Shown here piece by piece: positions 1 to 8,159 of a DNA stretch of 64,000 nt. The notes under the pieces were generated by a model. The model worked only from the letters and a program-made list of their open reading frames with translations, searched no databases and was not told where the DNA came from. The position numbers were made by a program, and so were the translations under genes. Each line of letters opens with the position of its first letter. Positions within the stretch are counted from its first letter, which is position 1. The DNA is taken from assembly GCF_002266435.3 (NCBI RefSeq), contig NZ_CP029426.2:3688001-3752000 (forward strand), given 5' to 3'. This DNA comes from Bradyrhizobium amphicarpaeae (GTDB lineage: Bacteria; Pseudomonadota; Alphaproteobacteria; Rhizobiales; Xanthobacteraceae).

Positions 1-1
1 C

Positions 2-454
2 ACCATGCGCATCGTGCTCGGAGGGCGCGGCCTCGCCGATCCCACCGCCGCCATGTTCGTGCAGGAGGGCAAGGGCTTCCTCGGCCACGCGACCACCGAT
101 GAGCCGCTGCCCGGCTGGCTCGGCGAGGCTGACCTCGCCTATTTCATTGAAAGCTTCCGCAAGTCCGGCTTTCGCGGCGGGCTGAACTGGTACCGCAACC
201 TCGACCGCAATTGGGAGCTGACGGCGCCCTGGCAGGACGCGCAGATCCGTCAGCCCTCGCTGTTCATCGCCGGCTCCAAGGACGCCGTCATTACGGGCCT
301 GATCGGCGCCAAGCGCGTCAACGAGCTCGAGCGCGTGCTCCCCAACCTGAAGCGAAAGCTGATCATCGAGGGCGCCGGCCATTGGGTGCAGCAGGAACGG
401 CCTGACGAGGTGAATGCGGCGCTGTTGAAATTCTTGAAGGAGAGTGCGGCCTAA
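2..454 (+). CDS. C-terminal part of an alpha/beta hydrolase, epoxide-hydrolase-like (cut by window edge)
   Basis: The frame is open at the left edge, so the N-terminal half, including the nucleophile Asp, lies outside the window. What remains fits the soluble epoxide hydrolase family: a cap-region segment GFRGGLNWYRN followed by RNWEL, the acidic residue in GSKDAV, and the catalytic His in GAGHWVQQE near the C-terminus. Family enzymes open epoxides to vicinal diols in the cytoplasm; haloalkane dehalogenases are a less likely alternative because the cap Tyr pattern favours an epoxide hydrolase. The stop codon overlaps the stop codon of the convergent rlpA gene. Confidence 0.8.
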   Translation, partial: TMRIVLGGRGLADPTAAMFVQEGKGFLGHATTDEPLPGWLGEADLAYFIESFRKSGFRGGLNWYRNLDRNWELTAPWQDAQIRQPSLFIAGSKDAVITGLIGAKRVNELERVLPNLKRKLIIEGAGHWVQQERPDEVNAALLKFLKESAA

Positions 455-1377
455 TACAGCCCGCGGCCGCTCAGGATGCTGCGGGCCTCGGCAGCGCCGT
501 CGGCCGACGCGGGAGCGCTCTGCGCGGCATAGCGGCCGTCTTCCTCGTAGGACACGGCGCGGGCGTTGTGGACCGCCCGGCCCCGGCTGCGGCTCGAGGC
601 CGACATTTCCGAGGTCGCGTTGAGCGAGGCCATGTCGGCGGAGGTCGTGCCGAGATTATAGGGTCGTCCCTCCGGCATCGGCACATCGCCGCGAATGGCA
701 CCGCGGCTCGATCCCGATAATTCGGGCACGAACGGCTTGGCCGAGGCGACCCGGACCATCGAGGGCGACGGCGCCGGCACACCGGTTCGCAGGGTCGCCA
801 GGAGCTGGCGGTCGTCGGAGCCTTCGAGCGGCGCTCGGCCGACATATTCGACGCGGACCCTGGCGACGCCATTGCCTTTGAATTCAAGCAGTTCGGCAGC
901 CTTGTTCGAGACATCGATGAGGCGATTGCCGTGATAGGGCCCGCGATCGTTGACGCGCACGATCAGCGACTTGCCGTTCGAGACGTTGGTCACCCGCGCA
1001 TAGGACGGCATCGGCAGGGTCGGATGCGCCGCGGTCAGCGAGGTCATGTCGAACACCTCGCCATTGGCGGTCAAGCGGCCGTGGAAGTCGTCGCCGTACC
1101 AGGACGCCATGCCCTCGGCGCGGTAGTTGACGTCCTCCTCCGGGACGTAGGTCTTGCCCGCCACGACATAGGGCTTGCCGACGCGGTAGGTGCCGCCGCC
1201 CTTCGGGACCGGGTCCCCGAACGCCACGACCCGGGGGCTCGAGGACACGCCGTATTTCGGGTCGACGCGGCCGGCGAACTTGCTGGAGGAGGCGCAATTG
1301 GCCAGCGCAAGGCAGGTCGCGACCATCGCAACACCACGCGCGGCCCGCAAAACCGAATCTGACCGTCGGATCCCCAT
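451..1377 (-). CDS. rlpA: RlpA-family septal ring lipoprotein / lytic transglycosylase
   Basis: The product has 308 aa. An N-terminal signal ends in the lipobox LANC, so it is probably an outer-membrane lipoprotein. A double-psi beta-barrel domain follows at roughly residues 85-180, with the RlpA signatures GMASWYGDDFHGRLTANGE, TAAHPTLPMPS and VRVNDRGPYHGNRLIDVS; the last contains the catalytic Asp of family members that cleave denuded peptidoglycan at the septum. The C-terminal ~120 residues are low complexity and I see no SPOR domain, unlike E. coli RlpA. The reading frame stays open upstream to 1563, but the ATG at 1377 gives a proper signal peptide. The gene stands alone and converges on the hydrolase gene. 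Confidence 0.9.
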   Translation of the reverse strand: MGIRRSDSVLRAARGVAMVATCLALANCASSSKFAGRVDPKYGVSSSPRVVAFGDPVPKGGGTYRVGKPYVVAGKTYVPEEDVNYRAEGMASWYGDDFHGRLTANGEVFDMTSLTAAHPTLPMPSYARVTNVSNGKSLIVRVNDRGPYHGNRLIDVSNKAAELLEFKGNGVARVRVEYVGRAPLEGSDDRQLLATLRTGVPAPSPSMVRVASAKPFVPELSGSSRGAIRGDVPMPEGRPYNLGTTSADMASLNATSEMSASSRSRGRAVHNARAVSYEEDGRYAAQSAPASADGAAEARSILSGRGLY

Positions 1378-1733
1378 GCGCCCCAAATACCACTTTGCCG
1401 GAGGCGTACCCAACCCGCTTTGTCTACGGGGAGCGCTGTCCGGTCCTTTGATCCGAGGCGGCCCACCACCGCGTCGGAAGCAGTAACGATAACGCAACCC
1501 GAACACGGCGGAAATGGGGAGCGCACAGCGATCCCGCCGGGATGGTAAACAGGACGTTCGCATTTTTCCGTTGTTCTACGGAGCGATAGCGCCTGCCCTG
1601 TGCCACGGCTGGACATTCTGTTGCGCCAAATCCTCACTCCACCCCCATTGTCGCCGGCTTCACTTGAATTCTTTTGACTGTGCAAGGCCGTCCGCGTTCT
1701 CTCGGATGCAAGGGCGGGATTTGGAATTTAACG
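1378..1733. other. intergenic region upstream of rlpA, no gene seen
   Basis: This stretch of 356 bases separates the divergent rlpA start from the first of a run of very short plus-strand ORFs. Open frames here on both strands are shadows without a convincing ribosome binding site or protein-like composition. It probably carries the rlpA promoter, but I cannot place it. Confidence 0.5.
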
Positions 1734-1823
1734 ATGATCGAGACGGTTTCGGCACTGATGGGTTTGGTAAGCGCGGGGATCTTTTTGGCCCATGCGTTTG
1801 AAGGCTACCGCACGAGGGCCTGA
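1734..1823 (+). CDS. 29-residue single-span membrane peptide
   Basis: A 29-codon ATG ORF encodes a peptide starting MIETVSALMG and ending HAFEGYRTRA. The central segment LMGLVSAGIFLAHAF is a plausible membrane span with an acidic N-terminus and a basic C-terminus, as in small inner-membrane proteins. A purine-rich stretch precedes the ATG. The function is unknown. It is the first of three consecutive short plus-strand ORFs (29, 32 and 42 codons) with protein-like composition, which supports all three being real. Confidence 0.55.
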   Translation: MIETVSALMGLVSAGIFLAHAFEGYRTRA

Positions 1824-1927
1824 GGGCACTCACGCGAGACGGCAAGCATCACCTCTTTCAAGACGGCGCGTTCGGACAATTTTAATCGATCCGACCGAGC
1901 ATCGAAGACGAGAGCGGCAGGTGTCCC

Positions 1928-2026
1928 ATGCGCAACCATGACCTGGTATCTGACGGCTTCCTGGCATTGACCGCGGGCGGTCTGGTCCTGCTCTGCTCCA
2001 GCCTCGTGGCACTGGCGTTCGCCTGA
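1928..2026 (+). CDS. 32-residue hydrophobic peptide
   Basis: This ATG ORF of 32 codons starts MRNHDLVSDG and continues with a hydrophobic segment ALTAGGLVLLCSSLVALAFA up to the stop, so it looks like a single-span membrane or secreted peptide ending directly after its hydrophobic stretch. I do not recognise it. Support is compositional only, plus its position between two other short ORFs on the same strand. Confidence 0.45.
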   Translation: MRNHDLVSDGFLALTAGGLVLLCSSLVALAFA

Positions 2027-2165
2027 GCGCCGCTTCATCCCTCTCCGGCACGGCTCCACCGCGGCGCAGCATGCGCCGATGTCCCGCTCCCATTCTGTTG
2101 ATTGAATTTCCGCGTTCGGTGCCTCGACTCATTTCCAGAGGCCATCACCAACTGGGGTGACGCAA

Positions 2166-2294
2166 ATGCTTGCCGAGAAATTCTTCCTGGTCCTGGAATC
2201 CCTGATCCGCGGCGACCGCACCTATCCGGACGGAAGCCCCCGGATCATCAGCACCTCCCCGCACGTGCCGGTCAGGCTGCCGGCGCCGAAATAG
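2166..2294 (+). CDS. 42-residue soluble small protein
   Basis: This ATG ORF begins MLAEKFFLVLESLI and continues with a Pro/Ser-rich tail ending VRLPAPK. A GGGGTGA stretch sits just upstream at ribosome-binding distance. The first 15 residues form an amphipathic helix and the tail looks flexible. The function is unknown. It ends 18 bases before the stop codon of the convergent gene at 2312-2602. Confidence 0.5.
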   Translation: MLAEKFFLVLESLIRGDRTYPDGSPRIISTSPHVPVRLPAPK

Positions 2295-2311
2295 CCGGCG
2301 TCACGCGCCAC

Positions 2312-2602
2312 TCAGCGCAGGCCCAGCAGGGAGCGGCGATAACGGCCGTCGCGGGCTTCGTTCAGGCAGACGAAGCTGCCGTCGAACCCACCGCCATATC
2401 GCTTCTGTCCCTTGCGGTAGTAGATGCCTTTGCGGAAATCGAGCCAGACCACCTTGTCGTGCGGGCAATGACGCTGCGCCTGCGCCTCGTAACGAAACGG
2501 CGTCAGCGGTGTCGCGGAGACCTCCGCGGAGCCGGCGCCGACCATGATCGCGCCGGCGAGCGCGATCCCGCCGGACCATCTGCGAAAGCCGCGCCTCGTC
2601 AC
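2312..2602 (-). CDS. small secreted protein with conserved-looking HCP / YYRKGQ core
   Basis: I chose the GTG start at 2602 because a GGAGG ribosome binding site lies about 6 bases upstream; the frame remains open to 2737 but that extension is Arg/Ser-rich and unlike protein. The 96-aa product has a basic N-terminus and a hydrophobic signal segment (GGIALAGAIMVGAGSA). The mature part carries HCPHDKVVWLDFRKGIYYRK and a second Cys in SFVCLNEA, so a single disulphide in the periplasm is likely. This resembles small exported hypothetical proteins common in Bradyrhizobium; no function is known to me. Confidence 0.65.
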   Translation of the reverse strand: MTRRGFRRWSGGIALAGAIMVGAGSAEVSATPLTPFRYEAQAQRHCPHDKVVWLDFRKGIYYRKGQKRYGGGFDGSFVCLNEARDGRYRRSLLGLR

Positions 2603-2761
2603 TCCCCGCCTCCCGATCCCGGCCGTCACGCGACGGCCTTTCCGCACGCTAGCACGAAATGGCGTGCGCCGACGAAGGCGAGATGGGCTTGCGTCTTTCG
2701 CCGGCCATGTTGGCGGGCTAGATTTCAGCGAGAACATTTCGATTGCGAGGATGCGGCCTGA

Positions 2762-3343
2762 ATGTCGGTTGAGCCTTCACCCCCATCCACCGAACCCCGT
2801 TCGCCCTCGCCGCGCCTGGGCCTGCTGCCGATGATCATCTTCGGCTCGCGCTGGCTGCAACTGCCGCTCTATCTCGGACTGATCGTGGCGCAATGCGTCT
2901 ACATCGTGCTGTTCCTCAAGGAGCTCTGGCACCTCTCCTGGCACGCCATCGATCTCACCGAGCAGCAGATCATGATGAGCGTGCTCGCGCTGATCGACGT
3001 CGTGATGATCTCCAATCTGCTCGTGATGGTGATCGTCGGCGGCTACGAGACATTCGTCTCGCGGCTCGACCTGCAGGGGCATCCCGACGAGCCGGAATGG
3101 CTCGGTCACGTCAATGCGAGCGTGCTCAAGATCAAGCTCGCCATGGCCATCATCGGCATCTCCTCGATCGCGCTGCTGCGCACCTTCATCGAGGCCGGCA
3201 ATCTCGGCTCGAACCGCGCCGGCTACACCGACACCGGCGTGATGTGGCAGGTGCTGATCCACCTCACCTTCGTCGTTTCGGCCATCGGCGTCGCCTATGT
3301 CGACAAGCTCGGAGACTCCGGCGCGCGCAAGCATGCCGAGTGA
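2762..3343 (+). CDS. UPF0114 / YqhA-family inner-membrane protein
   Basis: The 193-aa protein has four predicted membrane spans at about residues 27-57, 72-98, 120-145 and 158-183. The family segment IVGGYETFVSRLD follows the second span, and the pattern of a long N-terminal span, charged loops and terminal ...VAYVDKLGD matches the UPF0114 (YqhA) family. Its biochemical role is not established. The ATG is followed by a Pro/Ser-rich cytoplasmic tail. It converges with the DUF1476 gene, from which it is separated by 16 bases. Confidence 0.85.
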   Translation: MSVEPSPPSTEPRSPSPRLGLLPMIIFGSRWLQLPLYLGLIVAQCVYIVLFLKELWHLSWHAIDLTEQQIMMSVLALIDVVMISNLLVMVIVGGYETFVSRLDLQGHPDEPEWLGHVNASVLKIKLAMAIIGISSIALLRTFIEAGNLGSNRAGYTDTGVMWQVLIHLTFVVSAIGVAYVDKLGDSGARKHAE

Positions 3344-3359
3344 GGCACCGACGTCCGCC

Positions 3360-3680
3360 CTATTGCTTGTCACCCTCGAGCTGCGCCAGCGCCTGGTGCA
3401 GGCACTCCTGAAGCTTCAGCGCGACCTGCTCACGCGCGATGCCCTTGGCGGCGAGATCGCCTGATACCTTGTCCACGACGTCGGCGATCGTCCGGCTCTC
3501 CAGATGGTCTGTCACCAGCGCGGTAGCGTAGCCGGCTGCGGCGTCGCCGCCGAGCCCGAGCTGGCCTGCGGCCCAGAGCCCGAGCAGCTTGTTGGACCGG
3601 GCGGCAGCCTTGAACATGAATTCCTCGTCGTGGGCGAATTTGGCCTCGAAGCCCTGCTCGCGCTTGTCGAACGTGGTCAT
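3360..3680 (-). CDS. DUF1476 protein, ATP synthase zeta-subunit-like
   Basis: The 106-aa product starts MTTFDKREQGFEAKFAHDEE, the usual N-terminus of the alphaproteobacterial DUF1476 family, and stays helical to its end. In Paracoccus the family member (zeta) inhibits the F1 motor of ATP synthase through its N-terminal helix, so cytoplasmic control of ATP hydrolysis is the likely role. I placed the start at 3680 because of this conserved beginning and a GGAG site about 6 bases upstream; an ATG four codons further upstream is possible. The length matches the family. Confidence 0.85.
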   Translation of the reverse strand: MTTFDKREQGFEAKFAHDEEFMFKAAARSNKLLGLWAAGQLGLGGDAAAGYATALVTDHLESRTIADVVDKVSGDLAAKGIAREQVALKLQECLHQALAQLEGDKQ

Positions 3681-3934
3681 GGTCAGCTCCATTCTGGTTT
3701 CGCTGATGAGGATCGAACTTGCTGGGGCGAGCGTCTCCGTGCTTCGCGTCAGTTGGGATCGGTTGAAGCTTCCGGCGGAAGCCAAACGCCGTCAAGCCTG
3801 CCGATGCGCCACGCGCCGGGCGTGCATGGCCTGCACCAGCCCGGCGCCAGCCAATGCGGCTAGGTAGATGTCGTTTACCATTTGTTAAGCAGACTCAGCG
3901 CCGCATGGCTCGGGCGCATACCGGGAGCTGACGC

Positions 3935-4159
3935 ATGAACAAAGAGCTGCGGGAGTTTCGACGACTTGAACGGGTCTGCCTGGAGCAGGCCGCTCTCTCC
4001 ACCATGGACCTCGCGCGAGGGGGACTGCTCAAGGTCGCCGACGATTGCCGCATCGCAGCCGAAGCCATTGAGGCGCAAACGCCCCGCCGTGCCTTCACAG
4101 GGGCCGTCCAGGCGCTGATGCAGGTTTGGAGCACGACACGCGTGCCCAACCGGCATTAG
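3935..4159 (+). CDS. 74-residue helical hypothetical protein
   Basis: An ATG with a GGGAG site about 7 bases upstream opens a 74-codon frame. The protein is charged, helical and cytoplasmic in character (MNKELREFRRLERVCLEQAA at the start), with no membrane segment or metal motif. I do not recognise a family. The good ribosome binding site and normal composition argue that it is expressed. Confidence 0.6.
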   Translation: MNKELREFRRLERVCLEQAALSTMDLARGGLLKVADDCRIAAEAIEAQTPRRAFTGAVQALMQVWSTTRVPNRH

Positions 4160-4217
4160 CCGGCCGCATCACCCGACAACATCGACTCGGAAGATTGGCG
4201 GCAGCACCCGGGCTGAA

Positions 4218-4409
4218 TCAGGGTTTTTCCCCGGCGGCTTGGCGCGCCAGCCGTTCGGCCTTCAGCCGCTCCTTATTCGCGTAAAACGCCTTCTGCGCCT
4301 CTTCATGGTCGCGCAGGGCCTTTTCGGCCTCGATCCGACGTGTCGCATCGCGCGCCTGGCGCTGCTCGGGGGTCAGGGGTTTGCGTCGATAGGAAATGTC
4401 TTCAGTCAT
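4218..4409 (-). CDS. 63-residue charged helical protein
   Basis: The product is almost one continuous charged helix (MTEDISYRRKPLTPEQRQAR at the start, then Ala/Glu/Lys/Arg-rich), ending QAAGEKP. It looks like a small coiled-coil or intrinsically flexible protein. There is no clear ribosome binding site. Similar short charged proteins are frequent in Bradyrhizobium annotations; no function is known to me. Confidence 0.6.
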   Translation of the reverse strand: MTEDISYRRKPLTPEQRQARDATRRIEAEKALRDHEEAQKAFYANKERLKAERLARQAAGEKP

Positions 4410-4726
4410 GTGAAGACAACGCGGACCTGCCGAAAAGGTTCCACAAGGTGGACCCGGCCGCCCTGCCGGAAGGCCGCTCCACCCAAATATCGAAAAACAA
4501 CCCCATGCACAGTAGCTAAGTCAAACTGGGACCATGCTTTTTTAATCGCGAAAAGGCGCCGTTTGACCCGTCAGGCAAAACAGCGGCACGCAGCAAACGC
4601 CGGCAACTCCATTGCGCGCGATTGACCAGAATTCCCGCGAGTTCCAGCGCAAGGTCATTGCGACAGGTCAACACCGGCAAGCTCCGGTTCTGGGATCCTG
4701 ACGCCGGCAAGCAGATGGAGACGGCC

Positions 4727-5335
4727 ATGTCACAACAGAGCAGCATGCATTTTTACCTCAACTGGGCCAAGGAGCGGATCGACGAAATGGATGCCGCCTT
4801 GGCCTCGTTCGAGGTCAAGGCCGGCCAGGCCAAGGCCGAGTCCAAGGTCAAGACCGATCAGCTCCTGTCCGATCTGACGACGCGTCGCGACGCGTTTCGA
4901 GCGATGCTCAAGACCCAGGCGGAAGCAGGTGAAGCCGCCTGGACCGAGGCCAAGGCCGATCTGGAAAAGCAGTGGGCCGGATTCGAAGCCCAGGTGAAAA
5001 CCTACTTCGAAGGCGCAGGCAAACAGTTCGAGCAGCAACAGGCCACCTTCAAGGACGTTGCAGCAGCCCAGGCCAAGGCCTGGCGCGAAGCGGCGGACAA
5101 ATTCCGCGACGCCGCGGGCAAGGTGGCCTCAGCCCGCACCGTCGATCTCGATGCCGCGCTCAAGCAGATGAAATCCGATGCCTCCGAAGCCGAAGCGCGT
5201 GTGCAGAAGCTGAAGCAGGCCGGCAGCGAATCCTGGTCGGTCCTGAGCACTGCACTCGCGGAATCCCGGAAGGCGTTCGATCAGGCGAACCAGGCCGCGT
5301 GGGATGCGTTGAAGGGCGCTAGTCCGAAGAGCTGA
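4727..5335 (+). CDS. phasin-like coiled-coil protein
   Basis: Translation probably starts at the ATG at 4727, where GGAG lies about 6 bases upstream; the open frame reaches back to 4622 with unlikely sequence. The 202-aa product is nearly all alpha-helical and rich in Ala, Lys, Glu and Gln, with heptad-like repeats from about residue 15 to 195 (for example WAKERIDEMDAALASFEVKA). No signal peptide or membrane span is visible. The composition resembles phasins or apolipoprotein-like scaffold proteins, but no phasin motif is clear, so the call is structural only. Confidence 0.6.
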   Translation: MSQQSSMHFYLNWAKERIDEMDAALASFEVKAGQAKAESKVKTDQLLSDLTTRRDAFRAMLKTQAEAGEAAWTEAKADLEKQWAGFEAQVKTYFEGAGKQFEQQQATFKDVAAAQAKAWREAADKFRDAAGKVASARTVDLDAALKQMKSDASEAEARVQKLKQAGSESWSVLSTALAESRKAFDQANQAAWDALKGASPKS

Positions 5336-5414
5336 AGCCGTTCGGTTCGTCGGATCCACCAGCGCAGGAGAGACTTATGCACGCACGCGCGTGCGCGGCT
5401 CGCACCCGATGCGG

Positions 5415-6152
5415 TCAGCTTCCTTTGGTCCCTGACCGCGCCCCGCCAAGGCCGGGATTGATCGCCAGCGACGCGCCGGCAGCGCCCCCGGCTTCATAGG
5501 CCGTCATCGACACCATCCGTCCGCCACTGCGCTGGTTGCGGAGATTGAGGGCGAGCTTGTCGAATTCGGCGTCGACCACCGAGGTCTTGAGAACCACCAG
5601 CCCGCGGCCGGTGCCTGCGTTGACCTGATCGCGGTCGGCCTTGAGCGCCACCAGCCTGTCCGCGATCGACGCCACCATTCCGAGCGCAAAGGAGGCGTTG
5701 GCGAGATGCCGCTCCTGGTGCCTGAACCTGCTGTACTCGACCGAGGTCTTGAAGCGGCCAAGCTCGGCGCGCACGGCGCCGTCGACCAGTTCGGCCAGAT
5801 AGTGCGCGACCTCGACATCCGCGCCGAGACCGAAGAACACATAGATGTTCTCGCCGCCTGCGTTCTTCTCGCGCCAGACCCGGCAATCGCAGAACAGAGC
5901 GATCGCGCCGATGCAGTCGTCCAGCGGAATGCGCTTCTTGCGATAGGTCTCGTAGACCCTCCGTTCGCAAGGCGAGGCACGCAGCTCGACGTCGGAGAGC
6001 GACAGATCGTGGCGATCCAGCAGCTCGGCGACCTTGGCGGCGGCCGACAGCGCCTCGTCCTCGGTGCAGCCATTGGCGATCGTCTTGGCGCGCAACGCCT
6101 GGATGCGGAGCTTCAGCTTGTCGAGCGCGGCCGGATTGGAGGTCTGATGCAC
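5415..6152 (-). CDS. DUF2786-domain protein
   Basis: The 245-aa protein begins with a helical DUF2786-type domain at about residues 8-48 (LDKLKLRIQALRAKTIANGC, then TEDEALSAAAKVAELL), followed by a longer alpha/beta region to ~210 and a Gly-rich tail. Such proteins occur in bacteria and phages and have no firm biochemical role. The start codon is GTG with an AGG element about 7 bases upstream. The gene stands alone between a plus-strand coiled-coil gene and a plus-strand secreted protein gene. Confidence 0.75.
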   Translation of the reverse strand: MHQTSNPAALDKLKLRIQALRAKTIANGCTEDEALSAAAKVAELLDRHDLSLSDVELRASPCERRVYETYRKKRIPLDDCIGAIALFCDCRVWREKNAGGENIYVFFGLGADVEVAHYLAELVDGAVRAELGRFKTSVEYSRFRHQERHLANASFALGMVASIADRLVALKADRDQVNAGTGRGLVVLKTSVVDAEFDKLALNLRNQRSGGRMVSMTAYEAGGAAGASLAINPGLGGARSGTKGS

Positions 6153-6273
6153 TGATTACCTGCCTGCGAAAGTCCGACCGATCGTATGGCGGAAGGGATG
6201 TCTGTCAAATCGCGCCCATTGATGCCGCAATCGGCGCGCTGTTATGCTTGTCACAGAACCGGGAGTTGTCTCG

Positions 6274-6564
6274 ATGCGCAAAATCGCCGTCGCTGTCATG
6301 TTTGCTCTGATCGCACCAACCGCATTGGCGCAGGACCACGTTCCAATGTATGGCGAGTCCCAGGACAAGACGGAGACGCAGAAGGCGGACGACATTCGGG
6401 CTGAGCGCGCCTATCAACGCTCCCTCGGCAACGTTCCTGACCAAAAGGCCGTCGACCCGTGGGGAACTGCCCGCGGCGGCGAAGCGTCGAAGAAGCTGGC
6501 CGCGCCGGCTAAACCAGCAGTGAAACATTCGTCCAAGGCCAAGAGCGGCAGCACCCCCAACTAG
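6274..6564 (+). CDS. small exported hypothetical protein
   Basis: The ATG at 6274 gives a clean signal peptide, MRKIAVAVMFALIAPTALAQ, with cleavage after ALA; an upstream in-frame ATG at 6244 would add ten unlikely residues. A GGGAG element precedes the start. The mature protein of about 76 residues is hydrophilic and ends in a Lys/Ala/Pro/Ser tail, so it is probably a flexible periplasmic protein. The function is unknown. It is convergent with the broken gene at 6572-7102. Confidence 0.7.
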   Translation: MRKIAVAVMFALIAPTALAQDHVPMYGESQDKTETQKADDIRAERAYQRSLGNVPDQKAVDPWGTARGGEASKKLAAPAKPAVKHSSKAKSGSTPN

Positions 6565-6571
6565 CGGTTGT

Positions 6572-7102
6572 CTAAACGGTGAACTCTGGGTTCACGCCAA
6601 GGCGAGCAAGTTCATCTGTCCAAAATAGTACTAAGCCGTCAAAAAATTGGTCTAGGGCGAACTGCTTGGTTCCGAAAAAGATCGCCAGCGACTGTTCGAT
6701 TTTTGTCGGCGGCTCATCCGCGATCTTCCCATCTTTTGTGCGAAAGTAGAGTTTGAGTACATGAGAGGCCTGGATAGCCGGATCATTCCGCTGCTCCACC
6801 ACTCGATGCTTTCACCCAACGGAAATCTGTCTGCAAATTTCGAGATCGGAGCACCGTCGCACGACATCGGCGCGATACTGCACTCTTGAAAAGGGCTGAG
6901 GCTGAAGTTGATCCCATGCATCGAGTACCCACTCAGTCAGGTGCCATGCCGTCGCTACGGCATTGAAGGCCGCAAAGATCACCTTTCGGTCATCGGCAAG
7001 CATGGAATGGATGAGGCCTGCTTCCCAACGTAGCTTTTCAAGCATTTGGTGTGGGCTCTGTAGGTCAAAGACCTTCCGCCTGCCGGTCTCGTCTTTAAAC
7101 AT
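6572..7102 (-). pseudogene. hypothetical gene interrupted by one in-frame TGA
   Basis: An ATG at 7102 with a GCAGG site opens a protein-like frame (MFKDETGRRKVFDLQSPHQM onward) that runs 96 codons to a TGA at 6812-6814 and then continues in the same frame for 80 sense codons to a TAG at 6572. The TGA falls in LEICRQISVG-stop-KHRVVEQ. From memory, related rhizobial hypothetical proteins have a small residue before Lys-His here, so a TCA-to-TGA change is the simplest explanation. No frameshift is needed. Alternatives are a functional short protein ending at 6812, or sequencing error. The DNA is AT-richer than the flanks. Confidence 0.6.
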
Positions 7103-7165
7103 GATTGCCTGCTATTTCGCCGATAGCATCGTCGCACGCCTGATACGGTCGACGCGGACGGCATA

Positions 7166-7303
7166 CTAGGAGTCAGGCAGGCGTTGCTCATCGTCCTTGA
7201 AGTGAGCGCCGTGCTTCTCTTTCCGCTCGTACGCATCCAGCAGCAAGAGCACTGCCTTCAAATCGTTGATGTCAACGGTAACCTTCGCCGGGCTTGTTAT
7301 CAT
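7166..7303 (-). CDS. 45-residue hypothetical protein overlapping the upstream gene
   Basis: This short ATG frame encodes MITSPAKVTVDINDLKAVLL and a charged tail ending DEQRLPDS. Its start lies inside the last codons of the gene at 7272-7553 (32-base overlap, other frame), suggesting translational coupling. The KVTVDINDLKAVLLLLDAYE segment reads like a beta strand plus helix of a folded small protein. I do not recognise it. Confidence 0.55.
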   Translation of the reverse strand: MITSPAKVTVDINDLKAVLLLLDAYERKEKHGAHFKDDEQRLPDS

Positions 7304-7553
7304 TGGGCGCCTTCCATCCGCGCATTTCGTCGTGGAGAAGAAAATCCAGATCGTCGGTGTTGAGCGCCCGAACGACCGCTGGTGTCCACCGATACGTTTG
7401 CACAAGGTAGAACCAAACAGCCTCGATGCCCGATCGATCGTACTTGTTCTTCTGCGCGAGGTAATCGCCAAAGCAATCGATCAGGTGCTGGATCTCGGCT
7501 TGTGACCTCCGGAGACCCTGGTTTATTTTTCTTCCTTCGCTATCCGTCGTCAT
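7272..7553 (-). CDS. 93-residue hypothetical protein of the accessory stretch
   Basis: The ATG at 7553 opens MTTDSEGRKINQGLRRSQAE and continues with helical sequence (LIDCFGDYLAQKNKYDRSGI, WFYLVQTYRWTPAVVRALNT). It is soluble, with no recognised motif. Open frame extends to 7604 without better start support. It overlaps the 45-residue gene downstream, and a ~50-bp dispersed repeat lies about 45 bases upstream of its start. It is probably the first gene of a two-gene unit. Confidence 0.55.
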   Translation of the reverse strand: MTTDSEGRKINQGLRRSQAEIQHLIDCFGDYLAQKNKYDRSGIEAVWFYLVQTYRWTPAVVRALNTDDLDFLLHDEMRGWKAPNDNKPGEGYR

Positions 7554-7599
7554 GGGTCTTTGCACCGTGGGTTGATTCGCGGAGGACGAGAATGCCACG

Positions 7600-7649
7600 G
7601 TCAAAGCGGCGTGGGGTTAATGCGCGCTCCTATTCACAGAAATCCGGCG
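7600..7649. repeat. dispersed ~50-bp repeat, copy A
   Basis: The segment from GTCAAAGCGGC to AAATCCGGC matches positions 8737-8785 at roughly four bases in five, in the same orientation. Both copies sit about 45 bases upstream of a minus-strand start codon inside the AT-richer stretch. Confidence 0.6.
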
Positions 7650-7683
7650 AGCTGCTCAGCGGTCGCGAGTAGCGCGGATTGCG

Positions 7684-8118
7684 TCATTTTGCTTTTGCTC
7701 GCTGAACCTCAACGATCGCTGTAACGGTCCGATCGATAGAGGCCTGGACGCCGAACACAATCCCGAGCCACAAGAGAGTACCCGTGGCCGCCACGGTCGC
7801 AGCACTCAGCCTTCTCACTAGTCCGTGCTTCGAGTTTTGTCCTGGATCGAAGTTCCTGATGGCGCGCCCAGATCCTCGCCAACGCATATGTGCGAGCCAG
7901 TTGACGAAAGCTTGGAGGTAGAAAAAGATCATCAGATAGGCGAGGACACACAGCGCCCATGCAAGAGCGCTGTGGCTTGTTTCCGCGATGATCTGGAAAG
8001 TTGCCGTGATTAGGAGCCAACTCAGAACTTTGAAGTAGCCATCTACAAGGCCGCGAGCCGAATAGATGAAGCCGTGGTCGTCCGGCAATTCAAAGAAGCG
8101 GAACTTCCACATCGACAC
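7684..8118 (-). CDS. multi-span membrane protein, unknown function
   Basis: The 144-aa protein has three predicted membrane spans: about 31-48 (FKVLSWLLITATFQIIAE), 52-77 (LAWALCVLAYLMIFFYLQAF) and 105-127 (ATVAATGTLLWLGIVFGVQA). The GTG at 8118 has GAGGA about 7 bases upstream; an ATG two codons in is the alternative. No family signature is visible to me. It lies in the run of accessory minus-strand genes. Confidence 0.65.
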   Translation of the reverse strand: MSMWKFRFFELPDDHGFIYSARGLVDGYFKVLSWLLITATFQIIAETSHSALAWALCVLAYLMIFFYLQAFVNWLAHMRWRGSGRAIRNFDPGQNSKHGLVRRLSAATVAATGTLLWLGIVFGVQASIDRTVTAIVEVQRAKAK

Positions 8119-8159
8119 TTGATATCCTCAGGAGGGCGGACGTGGGCAAGCTTTGAAAC

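Noticed and set aside
6812..6814. In-frame TGA read as selenocysteine
   Set aside because: No SECIS-like hairpin was seen directly after it, no selenoprotein family matches, and a nonsense change is simpler.
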